The notes beneath the pieces are model-generated. The model did no database searches. It saw nothing but the letters and a program-made list of their open reading frames with translations, and was not told the DNA's origin. From positions 1 through 12,805 of the forward strand of contig JBFXEO010000066.1 of NCBI GenBank assembly GCA_050180015.1: a stretch of DNA of 12,805 bases. Reading direction: 5' to 3'. Positions 1 through 7,699 of this stretch are shown here, piece after piece (the stretch's first letter is position 1; the number at the start of each line of letters is the position of its first letter). Made by a program: the position numbers and the translations under genes. This stretch comes from JBFXEO01 sp050180015 (GTDB lineage Bacteria > Bacteroidota > Bacteroidia > Bacteroidales > Tenuifilaceae).

Positions 1-1
1 A

Positions 2-742
2 ACGGGAACATCGCAGGGGGTGCCAGTAATTGGATGCCCCTGTGCAGTATGCCAATCAACAGATAGTCACGATAAACGCCTGCGAACCGCCGCTCTGGTT
101 GAACATCAGGGTGTAACCCTGGCCATTGATGCCGGCCCCGATTTCCGTCAGCAAATGCTTCGGGCAAAAGTGAGGAATTTGAATGCAATCATAGTTACAC
201 ATGAACATCGGGACCATATTTCTGGGTTAGATGATGTCAGGGCCTATAACTGGATTAATAAACGGCCCATGGATATTTGGGGGGAACCCCGGGTGCTCGA
301 AGCAATTCAGAAAGAGTATTCCTACGTTTTCTCGGATCACAAGTATCCCGGGATACCTGAGTTTAACTTGCATAATATTGATGGCCAGCCATTTGAAATA
401 ATGGGCGTAAGGATAATCCCCATCAGGGTATATCACTATAGGTTACCAATTTATGGGTATAGGATTGGCGATTTAACCTACATTACCGATGCCAATTTTA
501 TTCCCGAAGAGGAGAAGGAAAAGATAGTAGGCACAAAGTATTTGGTAATAAATGCGCTCCGCATGCAAAAACATCTTTCGCATTACTCTTTACCCGAAGC
601 GCTAAAGGTTATTGCCGAGTTCAGCCCGCGACGGGCATACATAACCCATTTAAGCCATCAAATGGGTTTGTCCGGGGATGTTGCCCTTCAATTGCCTGAT
701 GGTGTTTGTATTGCTTATGATGAGCTAAGTGTTGAAATATAG
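2..742 (+). CDS. MBL-fold metallo-hydrolase, PhnP-like (5' partial)
   Basis: A metallo-beta-lactamase-fold phosphodiesterase-type hydrolase of the PhnP-like group, predicted cytoplasmic. The frame is open to the left edge and reads TGTSQG before the GTG at 20. That glycine-rich stretch is the normal N-terminal strand of this family (GTGTSQGVPVIGC), so the true start lies outside the window and GTG 20 is not the start. Counting from that GTG, the zinc-binding signature THEHRDH is at residues 60-66, further likely ligands are D157 (YITDAN) and H210 (YITHLSH), and the cysteines C6, C8 and C11 resemble the extra structural zinc site of PhnP. The family hydrolyses cyclic phosphate or similar esters. 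The substrate here cannot be told, and no phosphonate genes are nearby. It ends 53 bp before the convergent MFS gene. Fold assignment is firm; the exact reaction is unknown. Confidence 0.9.
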   Translation, partial: TGTSQGVPVIGCPCAVCQSTDSHDKRLRTAALVEHQGVTLAIDAGPDFRQQMLRAKVRNLNAIIVTHEHRDHISGLDDVRAYNWINKRPMDIWGEPRVLEAIQKEYSYVFSDHKYPGIPEFNLHNIDGQPFEIMGVRIIPIRVYHYRLPIYGYRIGDLTYITDANFIPEEEKEKIVGTKYLVINALRMQKHLSHYSLPEALKVIAEFSPRRAYITHLSHQMGLSGDVALQLPDGVCIAYDELSVEI

Positions 743-795
743 CGCCAGGGAATAAGCAGGGTTATTGTTGAAAAGCTGTAGTATTCTCATTCACA

Positions 796-1974
796 TTATT
801 TTGGGGATTTTGCCCTAAAAAGAAAGAAAAGGCTTACTCCGGAAAGCATAAAAAATATTACCCCAGCCATTACCAGTGCCAACATCAGGCTGTATTTATC
901 GGAAAGCCATCCGTACAACGGACCCCAGACGGAGAAAATAATCCGTATGGTAAAATTTCTAACCGATAGCACTGTTGCCCTCATGCTTGAGGGGGTAATC
1001 CGGTTTATTTCATCCTTAAGCACAGGAGAGACAATTCCCCGGGCTATATAAAATACCGATAGAAAAATAATTGCCCAAATGTGTGGGATAATTCCGGTGG
1101 CAATAGCGCAAAATCCCAGAACTGCGCTAAATGCTAAAATTGTAGGTTTTCTTCCGTATTTCAGTTCGACTTTATAGGCGTATATGGCAGCAACCCCAAC
1201 GGTAATATTTAGCAACGTCCAAATTACCCCGAATAATTTTATACTCACGTCTGCCCGAATAAGCCAGGGCTGGACAAACCATGCCATGGTTAGCGTTGTA
1301 GCACCAACTATGGAGGAGTAGAGTATATTCCAGCGCAATTCGGCATTGGCGACCAGCGAGTAGCGGACAATACCCGTAATTTGCCTCCAGCCCATTTCAA
1401 TCCTTTTCTGATTTGTTTCGGGTTCAATTAACGTTATGGCTGCAGGAATGGCAAAGAATGCAATAAGAGTTTGTCCGTAGTACGGGTATCTGAGGCTGTA
1501 TGCTGCCAGAATTCCTCCCAGAATGCCAGCGGTTGCCTCAGCAAAATTTCCCATGGAGGTTATCCTGCTCTCATACTTAAGATAGTCATTTTGTTTGTTG
1601 TCAACCAGCAAGGAGTCGTAGAGTAAGGCCGAATCTGCACCCGATATCATACTTTGCCCAAGGCCAAGAATTATTTCGGCAATCATAAACCCGATAAATC
1701 CGGGTGAGAACGAGTAGGTTGCGTATCCAATAAAGCCTGCTACGGCACCAGCCATCAGTGTATTTTTCCGTCCTAAAGCATCGGCAAAATATCCCGATGG
1801 AATCTCGAATGCTACTATTGATATGGAGTAAATACTTTGCAGGATAAAAATATCCCGGAGATTTAACCCGTTATGCTGAAAAAAGAGTACGGCAATGGGC
1901 ATTACCAGCATAAACCAATGCGATATTTTTAGAATGTATAGCCGTGGAAGGTTGTGTTTATAGATAGTTTTCAT
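796..1974 (-). CDS. MFS transporter
   Basis: Major facilitator superfamily permease in the inner membrane, about 392 residues and roughly 12 hydrophobic segments, which is full length for the family. The diagnostic loop 2-3 motif A is present as GYFADALGRKNTL (about residues 61-73), followed by a GADSALLYDSL stretch in the fourth to fifth helix region that is typical of one drug/metabolite-type MFS subgroup. I chose ATG at 1974; a GTG at 1980, two codons upstream, is possible but less likely. The gene is alone on its strand after a 270-bp gap and converges with the MBL hydrolase. A perfect 9-bp palindrome lies 27-49 bp upstream of the start. Substrate cannot be inferred from sequence or neighbours. 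Confidence 0.9.
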   Translation of the reverse strand: MKTIYKHNLPRLYILKISHWFMLVMPIAVLFFQHNGLNLRDIFILQSIYSISIVAFEIPSGYFADALGRKNTLMAGAVAGFIGYATYSFSPGFIGFMIAEIILGLGQSMISGADSALLYDSLLVDNKQNDYLKYESRITSMGNFAEATAGILGGILAAYSLRYPYYGQTLIAFFAIPAAITLIEPETNQKRIEMGWRQITGIVRYSLVANAELRWNILYSSIVGATTLTMAWFVQPWLIRADVSIKLFGVIWTLLNITVGVAAIYAYKVELKYGRKPTILAFSAVLGFCAIATGIIPHIWAIIFLSVFYIARGIVSPVLKDEINRITPSSMRATVLSVRNFTIRIIFSVWGPLYGWLSDKYSLMLALVMAGVIFFMLSGVSLFFLFRAKSPK

Positions 1975-2000
1975 AGCCACGGCAAAAATATTTATTCTTT

Positions 2001-2023
2001 ACGTTTTTTGTGTTAAAAAACGT
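2001..2023. repeat. Perfect AT-rich inverted repeat upstream of the MFS gene
   Basis: ACGTTTTTT (2001-2009), a 5-nt spacer, then AAAAAACGT (2015-2023): a 9-bp perfect inverted repeat. It sits 27-49 bp upstream of the MFS ATG at 1974, where an operator or a leader hairpin would be expected. No T-run follows it on the minus strand, so it is not a canonical terminator for the upstream aminomutase gene. The repeat is seen directly; any function is inference. Confidence 0.5.
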
Positions 2024-2180
2024 CAGTTCGGTATAGGTGCAGCGGTTGATTTTTGGCATCCAAATTGAAGAAGACATTGTCGTGTAGAACCTTTTCGGAA
2101 CATGTTGAACCCGTATTGCTTGGTTCTTTGCCTCTCTTTGACAAGTTTTCAGGGAACAACTTTGGGTAATGTTGTACAAA

Positions 2181-2216
2181 GTAAGAGTAAAGGCTACCAA
2201 TAACCCTACTCTTTAC
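2181..2216 (-). terminator. Weak hairpin downstream of the aminomutase gene
   Basis: On the minus strand, 28 nt after the stop of the aminomutase gene, GTAAAGAGTA can pair with TACTCTTAC (nine pairs with one bulged A) around a 17-nt loop. Only three T residues follow, so this is a poor intrinsic terminator, but it is the only hairpin seen at the expected place. The rest of the gap down to 1975 holds no gene I can support. Confidence 0.3.
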
Positions 2217-2244
2217 ATGGCATGTACTTTAAGCGAGGTATTCT

Positions 2245-3783
2245 TTACTGCTCTGCGTTGGGTTTCTTCCAGCTTTCGAAAAGTAAATCGAGTTTTTTGG
2301 CGATGGGGGCTGGGTTGGTAATGGGCATTCCCTTATCGTTGACTTCATAGTTCAGCAACTTTGCCTTTTTCATCTTTTCAATGCGCGGTAAACTCGTTCT
2401 GTTTGTTGTTTCAAGGTGTTTTCCATTTTTATCAACTATAATTACCTTGGGTAAAAAAGCTCCGGGTCGTCCTATGAATTTATCCATTATTTCTACGGCT
2501 TTTTTGAACTCTTTCTTGGATGCTCTACCCAGTGCTTCGTATTCAAAAATTTTTTTATCGTCCCAGGTAAGCACTGTAGCCGAACTTTCCGAGATTTTAT
2601 CCTCTATATTCATGGAGGTATTTAAGGTATCGTGCCCCGATGGCATCAGAAGTATTTTGCCTCCGCCACCTTCGATATTTGCTGCATAGTTTGGTCTAAC
2701 CACACCAGAAAGCCATCCCTGTAAATGTTTCATGTAAATTTTCCCTACCTGAATGGGCACAATAAAGTGGGCTATACCTTTTTCCTTATGGCATTGCAGC
2801 AGGTAGTATGGATGTACACCTACCCAGAATAGGCGTCTGAATGTCTCGGCGAGCGTTTTATAGTAATCGTTTACGTGGTTTAGCAACACGGTTTGGTTTC
2901 TTATGGTAAACCCCTTCATCCTGATTCGCTTGATGGCTTTTGCAAAATCCTCAGTGATTTCGCGGTAGTGGTTAACATGGGTCATAAAATACACGTATTT
3001 TTCCGGGCCCCTGTTGTACCTGTTGGCCGATGTGTTTATCAGGTCGAGAACTTCATTGGTAATTGCCATAGGTAAAACTACAGGTACTCTGGTTGCTATC
3101 CGAATTACCCTTAAGTGGGGAATTTTACTTAACTCTTCCAGTATGCTCTGTAGCCGCCTAGCGCTAATCCGTAGGGCGTCGCCTCCGGTTACCAGAACTT
3201 CATCGATGTTTTTGTTGTAGCTGATATAGAATAACCCTTTTTCAATTTCGGTACTATTTACCTCGGTTGTGGCATCAAGCGATTTTGCCCTTTGGCAGTG
3301 TACGCAGTACGAAGCACAGCTGGTATTTTGTGCAACAAAAAGGGCAACCCTGTTTGGGTATCGTTGGTAGGCTGCCCCGTAACTTCTGGAACCTTCGCAC
3401 ATTGCTGCTTCAATTCCTGTATTGGGAAAGAGCAAGTTGGCAGGGGTTGGTACGCTCTGCCAGAAAATGGGATCGAGCCGTTTTTCGGGTTTCTCGTCCG
3501 CTGGCATGTGCGGATTGAATGGGTCTTCCTCCATTAGCGATGCGTAGTAGGGGGTGATTCTCAGAGGATCTTTTCCCTCTGCCGATAGCTGGGCAACTAC
3601 CCTCCTAATTTCAGCTTCCTGGTAGGGGCTAAGTTTTATGACCTGTCTTAATTCATCAACTGTTTTTATGGAATTTTTGAGCTGCCATTCCGGATTGTTC
3701 CATTGCTCGTCAGCTACTTCTCTCCACAATTCTACTGCTTTGTAACTTCTTGGTTTATAAAGGAAATGTTGATCGTATTCCAT
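2245..3783 (-). CDS. KamA-family radical SAM aminomutase, glutamate 2,3-aminomutase-like
   Basis: PLP- and S-adenosylmethionine-dependent amino acid 2,3-aminomutase, predicted cytoplasmic, 512 residues. The radical SAM cluster motif CxxxCxxC is at C156, C160 and C163 (CASYCVHC), and TGGDAL at 199-204 matches the SAM-binding region. The PLP lysine is K376 in EGGGGK. In Clostridium lysine 2,3-aminomutase two aspartates, in a QCD motif and 37 residues later just before GGGGK, bind the substrate epsilon-amino group. Here the same positions are H332 (with K333 next to it, QCHKEKGI) and N369. As I recall the family, Lys/Asn-type replacement marks glutamate 2,3-aminomutases, which make beta-glutamate, an osmolyte. 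The protein is also about 100 residues longer than classical lysine enzymes, with a C-terminal extension (about 385-512). Family certain; substrate is inference. Its ATG is 183 bp from the amidohydrolase stop, so probably a separate unit. Confidence 0.9.
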   Translation of the reverse strand: MEYDQHFLYKPRSYKAVELWREVADEQWNNPEWQLKNSIKTVDELRQVIKLSPYQEAEIRRVVAQLSAEGKDPLRITPYYASLMEEDPFNPHMPADEKPEKRLDPIFWQSVPTPANLLFPNTGIEAAMCEGSRSYGAAYQRYPNRVALFVAQNTSCASYCVHCQRAKSLDATTEVNSTEIEKGLFYISYNKNIDEVLVTGGDALRISARRLQSILEELSKIPHLRVIRIATRVPVVLPMAITNEVLDLINTSANRYNRGPEKYVYFMTHVNHYREITEDFAKAIKRIRMKGFTIRNQTVLLNHVNDYYKTLAETFRRLFWVGVHPYYLLQCHKEKGIAHFIVPIQVGKIYMKHLQGWLSGVVRPNYAANIEGGGGKILLMPSGHDTLNTSMNIEDKISESSATVLTWDDKKIFEYEALGRASKKEFKKAVEIMDKFIGRPGAFLPKVIIVDKNGKHLETTNRTSLPRIEKMKKAKLLNYEVNDKGMPITNPAPIAKKLDLLFESWKKPNAEQ

Positions 3784-3868
3784 TGTAGTTTGCTTAATTG
3801 AACAATTCTCCTAACCAAGCAAGATAGCTAGATTTTACCAAATTATAAGAATGGCAGGGAATATTTAA

Positions 3869-3880
3869 CCTTAATTAAGG
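3869..3880. repeat. 12-bp perfect palindrome
   Basis: CCTTAATTAAGG is a perfect 12-bp palindrome 86 bp upstream of the aminomutase ATG. It could be an operator, but it is short and AT-rich and may be chance. The remainder of the 3784-3966 gap holds only a G8 tract at 3939-3946 and no gene I can support. Confidence 0.25.
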
Positions 3881-3966
3881 CCAGGTAAAAGACCATAGAT
3901 ATGCTGAAATTGCTGGGTTTCAGAGTTTAAATAGAGGAGGGGGGGGTAAAGGTTACTGTGGCAGTG

Positions 3967-5328
3967 TTACTCCTCAATGCCCAGCTTTGCTCCATTTTTC
4001 TTGTATAGTTTGCCATCCTTGATTACCCTTCGGGTGGCGGCAAAGTTTTTGGGGTCGTAGAGTGGGTCTTCATCGTATATCACCAAATCTGCTTTTTTGC
4101 CAACCTCAATTGCTCCGTACTTACTGTCAATTCCCAGTGTTGTGGCTGCATTTAGTGTAGATATTCTTATTATGTCGGCTGCTGCAATTCCTGCCTCTGC
4201 AAGGAGGAGTTGCTCAGAAATGAATGCCATACCGCCATTCTTACGATCGGTTCCAATTCTCAGGGTTACGCCCGATTCGTGGAGTTTTTTTACAAAGGTG
4301 AGTAAATGGTTAAAATTATAGGAAATTCTGTGCTTTAGTTCCTTTGGTAGCTTTGGCCAGCTATTATTCTCAAAGTTTTTGAACGGGGTGATATCTCCGT
4401 ATTCAGCCAATACGTGTAATGTGGTAGAGATGGAAATATGATGTTTCCCGAATAGTGTAATAAGGCTATCGAGTATTTGGGGGTTATTCTCAACCGTGTA
4501 TTTAAATGCTTCCAGCGCGTAAATTGCCTCGGGTAAAGGGTAATTTTTGCCGTAAACATTTTCAATTTGTTTTGCAAGATTATTTTTGCTTCCTGATTTT
4601 TCAATGGTGTTTAAAATGGGGCTATAGATATGTTCAATATTGCCCAAGTCCTCAATGTTAGATGTTCTAAAGGTGGGTTTTACAAAAATTATGAGTTTCC
4701 CGGCATTGGCCAGGGTCTTTAATTTTTCGAACTTTTCGGGTTTCCAGTAATCCTGAATGTATATATACTTAGCTTTGCTCAGTTCAAGTTGCTTAGCAAG
4801 ATCATCGGTAAAATCTGCTGTTGAGCTTCCTGCTTGGCCGATATTGGTGATTGTTTGGGAGGCCAGAATATCGGAAAACTTTGGATTTGTTTGCCATTCC
4901 ATAATTTGCTCAGCCCATTCGTTTGGGCTACCCAAATCGAGTGTGGTGGTAACCCCGTAGGGCAGGTAATTCTTTGAAAATCGATTCCTGTAAAAAGTGG
5001 TTAGAATTTTAGGATGATTATCGGAATTTTTGTTGGTGCTGTAAATGGCATCTTCAAACCTAATGTGGGTATCTATATTACCAGGAGTAACTAAACGCCC
5101 GTCGGCATCTACAACCTTTTTGGTCCTGACCGGCTCATTGGCATCTATGATACCGGCAATGGTGTCAGCATTAATAAGTATAGTTTTTCTTGGCGTTACC
5201 TTTCCGGTTTTTGTATTGAAAATAGAAGCGTTTTCAACAATCAAGTCGTATCGGATTGGCCTGTTACAGCTGCAAATAAATAATAGTAAAGAAAAGATAA
5301 CCAGCGTATTGATGAGTATTTTTTTCAT
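3967..5328 (-). CDS. Amidohydrolase-superfamily lipoprotein with degenerate metal site
   Basis: A 453-residue protein with a lipoprotein signal peptide (lipobox ICSC, acylated C21), so predicted to be anchored in the envelope. The amidohydrolase framework is clear: the N-terminal beta-sandwich (about 25-80), TPGNIDTHIR at 81-90 where active enzymes have a PGxxDxHxH motif, and the C-terminal IGTD (358-361) and GAIEVGKKADLVIYD (405-419) segments. By eye the closest relatives are imidazolonepropionase/prolidase-like hydrolases. The second histidine of HxH is R90. The strand-4 lysine position reads YIQD, and the strand-5 histidine position reads FVKP (K217). H88, H233 (IEH) and D361 remain. It may therefore be a non-catalytic member or bind metal differently. 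The ATG at 5328 begins the signal peptide. A terminator separates it from dcp upstream, so it likely has its own promoter. Confidence 0.85.
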   Translation of the reverse strand: MKKILINTLVIFSLLLFICSCNRPIRYDLIVENASIFNTKTGKVTPRKTILINADTIAGIIDANEPVRTKKVVDADGRLVTPGNIDTHIRFEDAIYSTNKNSDNHPKILTTFYRNRFSKNYLPYGVTTTLDLGSPNEWAEQIMEWQTNPKFSDILASQTITNIGQAGSSTADFTDDLAKQLELSKAKYIYIQDYWKPEKFEKLKTLANAGKLIIFVKPTFRTSNIEDLGNIEHIYSPILNTIEKSGSKNNLAKQIENVYGKNYPLPEAIYALEAFKYTVENNPQILDSLITLFGKHHISISTTLHVLAEYGDITPFKNFENNSWPKLPKELKHRISYNFNHLLTFVKKLHESGVTLRIGTDRKNGGMAFISEQLLLAEAGIAAADIIRISTLNAATTLGIDSKYGAIEVGKKADLVIYDEDPLYDPKNFAATRRVIKDGKLYKKNGAKLGIEE

Positions 5329-5395
5329 AGTAGGGCAATGTGAATTGTTGTAGAATTACCGCTAAAGTTAAAAAAAATGTGTCGAAATAATTTAC

Positions 5396-5433
5396 ATAAA
5401 AAAGCTAGGCCGTAATTTTTTACAGCCTAGCTT
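5396..5433 (-). terminator. Intrinsic terminator after dcp
   Basis: On the minus strand a perfect 9-bp stem AAGCTAGGC / GCCTAGCTT (5433-5425 with 5410-5402) encloses a 14-nt loop and runs straight into a run of T. It starts 24 nt after the dcp stop at 5457 and lies before the amidohydrolase start, so it should end the dcp transcript. Confidence 0.85.
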
Positions 5434-5456
5434 GGAATATAACGGCGGATATAGCT

Positions 5457-7562
5457 TTACTTAAATCCCCGTTTTTTGAGAAGAGGGTCAATGGAAGGTT
5501 CTTTCCCCCTAAATTTCAGGTACTGTACCATTCCCTCATCGTTTCCTCCTTCGGTTAAAATATACTTGCGGAACATTTTGGCGATTTCCGGGTTGTAAAT
5601 ATCACCGGTTTCGGCAAATGCGTTGAAGGCATCGGTATCCAGCACTGCGGCCCACAGGTAAACGTAGTATCCGGCAGCGTATCCACCTATAATATGGTTG
5701 AAGTATGTTGACCGGTAACGGGGATAAATTTCGTTCATCAGGTTGATTTTCTTCATCGAGTTTTTCTCAAATTCAAGAACATCAACTTTTTGAGGCTCGC
5801 TGAAGCTGTGCCAGTCGAGGTCGAGAATAGAAGCGGCAATATACTCTACCGTTTCAAACCCCTGGTTGAATGTCATGCTTTTCTGGAGCCGTTCCATTAA
5901 ATCGTCGGGCATAGCGGCTCCCGTTTCGTAGTGTTTGGCATATACTCTAAGTACTTGGGGTTCGCCGGCCCAGTTTTCCATAACCTGGGAGGGAAGTTCA
6001 ACCATATCGCGGGGTAAGCTACCGGCAATTCTGTCGTATTCACCATCGGTGAAAAGTCCGTGTAAAGCGTGGCCGAACTCGTGGAAAAGCGTTGTGGTTT
6101 CATCCCATGTTAGTAGAGCCGGGGTATCGTTGGTGGGACGGGTAAAGTTTGTAACTATGTTAACAATGGGCTCAATTCTTTTCCCGTTCTCGTAGGTTTG
6201 CTGACGGAACCTTCCACACCAAGCCCCAACACGTTTTCCTGGGCGCGGGTAATAATCTAGGTAGAGCAATCCCACGTACTTGCCGTTGGCCTCTTTTACC
6301 TCAAAAGCCTCAACCTCGGGATGGTAAACAGGCAAATCGGTGCGCTTGGTAAACGATAATCCGTATAGTTTTGAGGCAACGTAGAACATACCATTCCGGA
6401 CGTTATCGAGTGAAAGGTATGGTTTTAGCTCTGATTCATCGAGGTTATACTTTTGCTTCTTCAACTTTTCGGCATAATACCACCAATCCCAGGGGGCAAG
6501 CTTAAAGTTGCCTCCATCAGCATCAATAATTTTTTGCATTTCATCTCGATCCTGTTTCGCGGCATCCATGGCTGGTTCCATTACTTTATTCAGAAAACTG
6601 TAAACGGCTTCCGGCGTTTTTGCCATGTTGTTGCTTATAATGTAGTCGGCGTAAGTTTTATATCCTAACAATTTTGCCCGTTCAGCCCGTAAGTTGGCTA
6701 TTTCAAGGATGATTTCTTTATTATCGAATTCGTTGTTGTTATTTCCGCGCATAACATAGCCTGTGTAGAGTTTTTCTCTTAGATCCCTTTTGGTTGAGTA
6801 TTGTAGGAATGGTATCATGCTTGGTTTTTGGAGCGTGAATACCCATTTGCCATCCAGTCCAAGCTGTTTTGCGTTGTTTGCTGCGCCATCAATGGTGCCT
6901 TTGGGTAAACCGTCCAAATCGGCTTCGTTATCAATAACCAGCCTGAAATTTTTGTTAGTTTCGTCCAGCAGGTTTTCCCCAAACTTTAATCCTAACTTGG
7001 ATAACTTCTGGTTAATTTCGCGGAGCTTTTCCTTATCGGCGGCATTTAAATCGGCACCATTGCGGACAAAATCCTCGTAGTATTTTTTGACGGTTCTTTT
7101 TTGAAGATCGTTTAGGGTTGATTTATCCAAGCTTAGGTAAACCGCCTTAATCCTCTGAAACAGTTTGTCGTTTAGGTTAATGTTATCCCTGTGTGTAGTT
7201 AAAAGGGGCGAAGCTTCCCGTGCAATTTTTTGGAGTTCCGGAGATGTATTGGCGCTGTTTAAGCTGTAGAACACGGTGCTTACTTTCGTTAGCAAATCCC
7301 CCGATTTGTCTAACGGCAATACTGTGTTTTCGAATGTTGCCAGACCGGTGTTGCCGGTGATGGCATCGATTTCTTTTTTTTGTTCCTCCATGCCCTTTTT
7401 GAATGCGGGCATATAGTGGTCGAGGTCAATCTGGTCGAAGGGAGGAACTTTAAACGGCGTTGTGTAGTCGCTGAAAAAAGGATTTGGCCTTTTTGATTCC
7501 TGCGAACTGGCTATTCCAGCTGAAATCATAGTTAAAAAGATAATTACTCCTAATTGTTTCAT
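5457..7562 (-). CDS. dcp: Exported M3-family peptidyl-dipeptidase (Dcp-like)
   Basis: Zinc metallopeptidase of family M3, 701 residues, matching the usual Dcp length of about 680 plus a signal peptide (MKQLG start, hydrophobic segment to about residue 20, no lipobox), so probably periplasmic. Dcp enzymes remove C-terminal dipeptides from short peptides. The zinc site HEFGH is at 494-498, with E522 in VELPSQ the expected third ligand. The substrate-side segment FNQGFETVEY (565-574) and the C-terminal GGYAAGYYVYLW (626-637) with H623 are also typical of the family. No key residue is missing. ATG at 7562 is the only start that gives the signal peptide. It follows msrA by 132 bp and ends in a strong terminator. 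Its start codon lies in a 10-bp sequence complementary to its own leader, which may affect translation. Confidence 0.95.
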   Translation of the reverse strand: MKQLGVIIFLTMISAGIASSQESKRPNPFFSDYTTPFKVPPFDQIDLDHYMPAFKKGMEEQKKEIDAITGNTGLATFENTVLPLDKSGDLLTKVSTVFYSLNSANTSPELQKIAREASPLLTTHRDNINLNDKLFQRIKAVYLSLDKSTLNDLQKRTVKKYYEDFVRNGADLNAADKEKLREINQKLSKLGLKFGENLLDETNKNFRLVIDNEADLDGLPKGTIDGAANNAKQLGLDGKWVFTLQKPSMIPFLQYSTKRDLREKLYTGYVMRGNNNNEFDNKEIILEIANLRAERAKLLGYKTYADYIISNNMAKTPEAVYSFLNKVMEPAMDAAKQDRDEMQKIIDADGGNFKLAPWDWWYYAEKLKKQKYNLDESELKPYLSLDNVRNGMFYVASKLYGLSFTKRTDLPVYHPEVEAFEVKEANGKYVGLLYLDYYPRPGKRVGAWCGRFRQQTYENGKRIEPIVNIVTNFTRPTNDTPALLTWDETTTLFHEFGHALHGLFTDGEYDRIAGSLPRDMVELPSQVMENWAGEPQVLRVYAKHYETGAAMPDDLMERLQKSMTFNQGFETVEYIAASILDLDWHSFSEPQKVDVLEFEKNSMKKINLMNEIYPRYRSTYFNHIIGGYAAGYYVYLWAAVLDTDAFNAFAETGDIYNPEIAKMFRKYILTEGGNDEGMVQYLKFRGKEPSIDPLLKKRGFK

Positions 7563-7699
7563 GGCTATTGGTTAATGGGTTAACAAATGTTTTGACCGTT
7601 ATATTACGGTTAGGTTTAACATGGGCTACGTAATAGACAATAGCCATTAATAACAACGGCTATTTTTTATTTTATCGGATTTAGGTAAAAGCGGCTATT
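7561..7699 (-). promoter_or_regulatory. dcp leader with alternative pairing over the start codon
   Basis: In the minus-strand transcript the dcp initiation sequence CAATAGCCAT (7570-7561, containing part of the ATG) is perfectly complementary over 10 nt to ATGGCTATTG at 7647-7638. The same GGCTATT can instead pair with an AATAGCC just before it (7664-7658), or with a further AATAGCC at the msrA stop codon (7699-7693). The two kinds of pairing exclude each other, one leaving the dcp start free and the other covering it. The complementarity is seen directly; regulation is inference. Confidence 0.35.
7639..7668 (+). terminator. Hairpin with T-run, oriented opposite to the genes
   Basis: AATAGCC (7639-7645), a 12-nt loop, GGCTATT (7658-7664), then continuous T to 7668. 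It has the form of an intrinsic terminator but for + strand transcription, while msrA and dcp on either side are on the minus strand. On the minus strand no T-run follows the stem, so it is unlikely to block msrA-dcp read-through. It may stop antisense transcription or be part of the dcp leader structure. Confidence 0.4.

Noticed and set aside
20..22. GTG as the start of the MBL-fold hydrolase
   Set aside because: The upstream codons to the window edge read TGTSQG, the conserved family N-terminus, so the gene begins outside the window.
1983..1990. Minus-strand TATTTTTG as a -7 promoter box for the MFS gene
   Set aside because: It fits TAnnTTTG but is only 8 nt from the ATG, leaving almost no leader, and has no -33 partner.
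1958..2200. 80-residue minus-strand open frame between the MFS and aminomutase genes
   Set aside because: It overlaps the MFS start in another frame, has no recognisable domain, irregular composition rich in Cys/Thr/Asn, and no plausible initiation context. Treated as non-coding.
2381..2689. 102-residue + strand open frame inside the aminomutase gene
   Set aside because: It is antisense to a well-conserved coding region and encodes nothing recognisable; a shadow frame. The same holds for the + strand frames at 3267-3537, 5045-5353, 6790-7080 and 9196-9459.
7594..7611. ACCGT/ACGGT small inverted repeat in the dcp leader
   Set aside because: Only five pairs; too short to call on its own.
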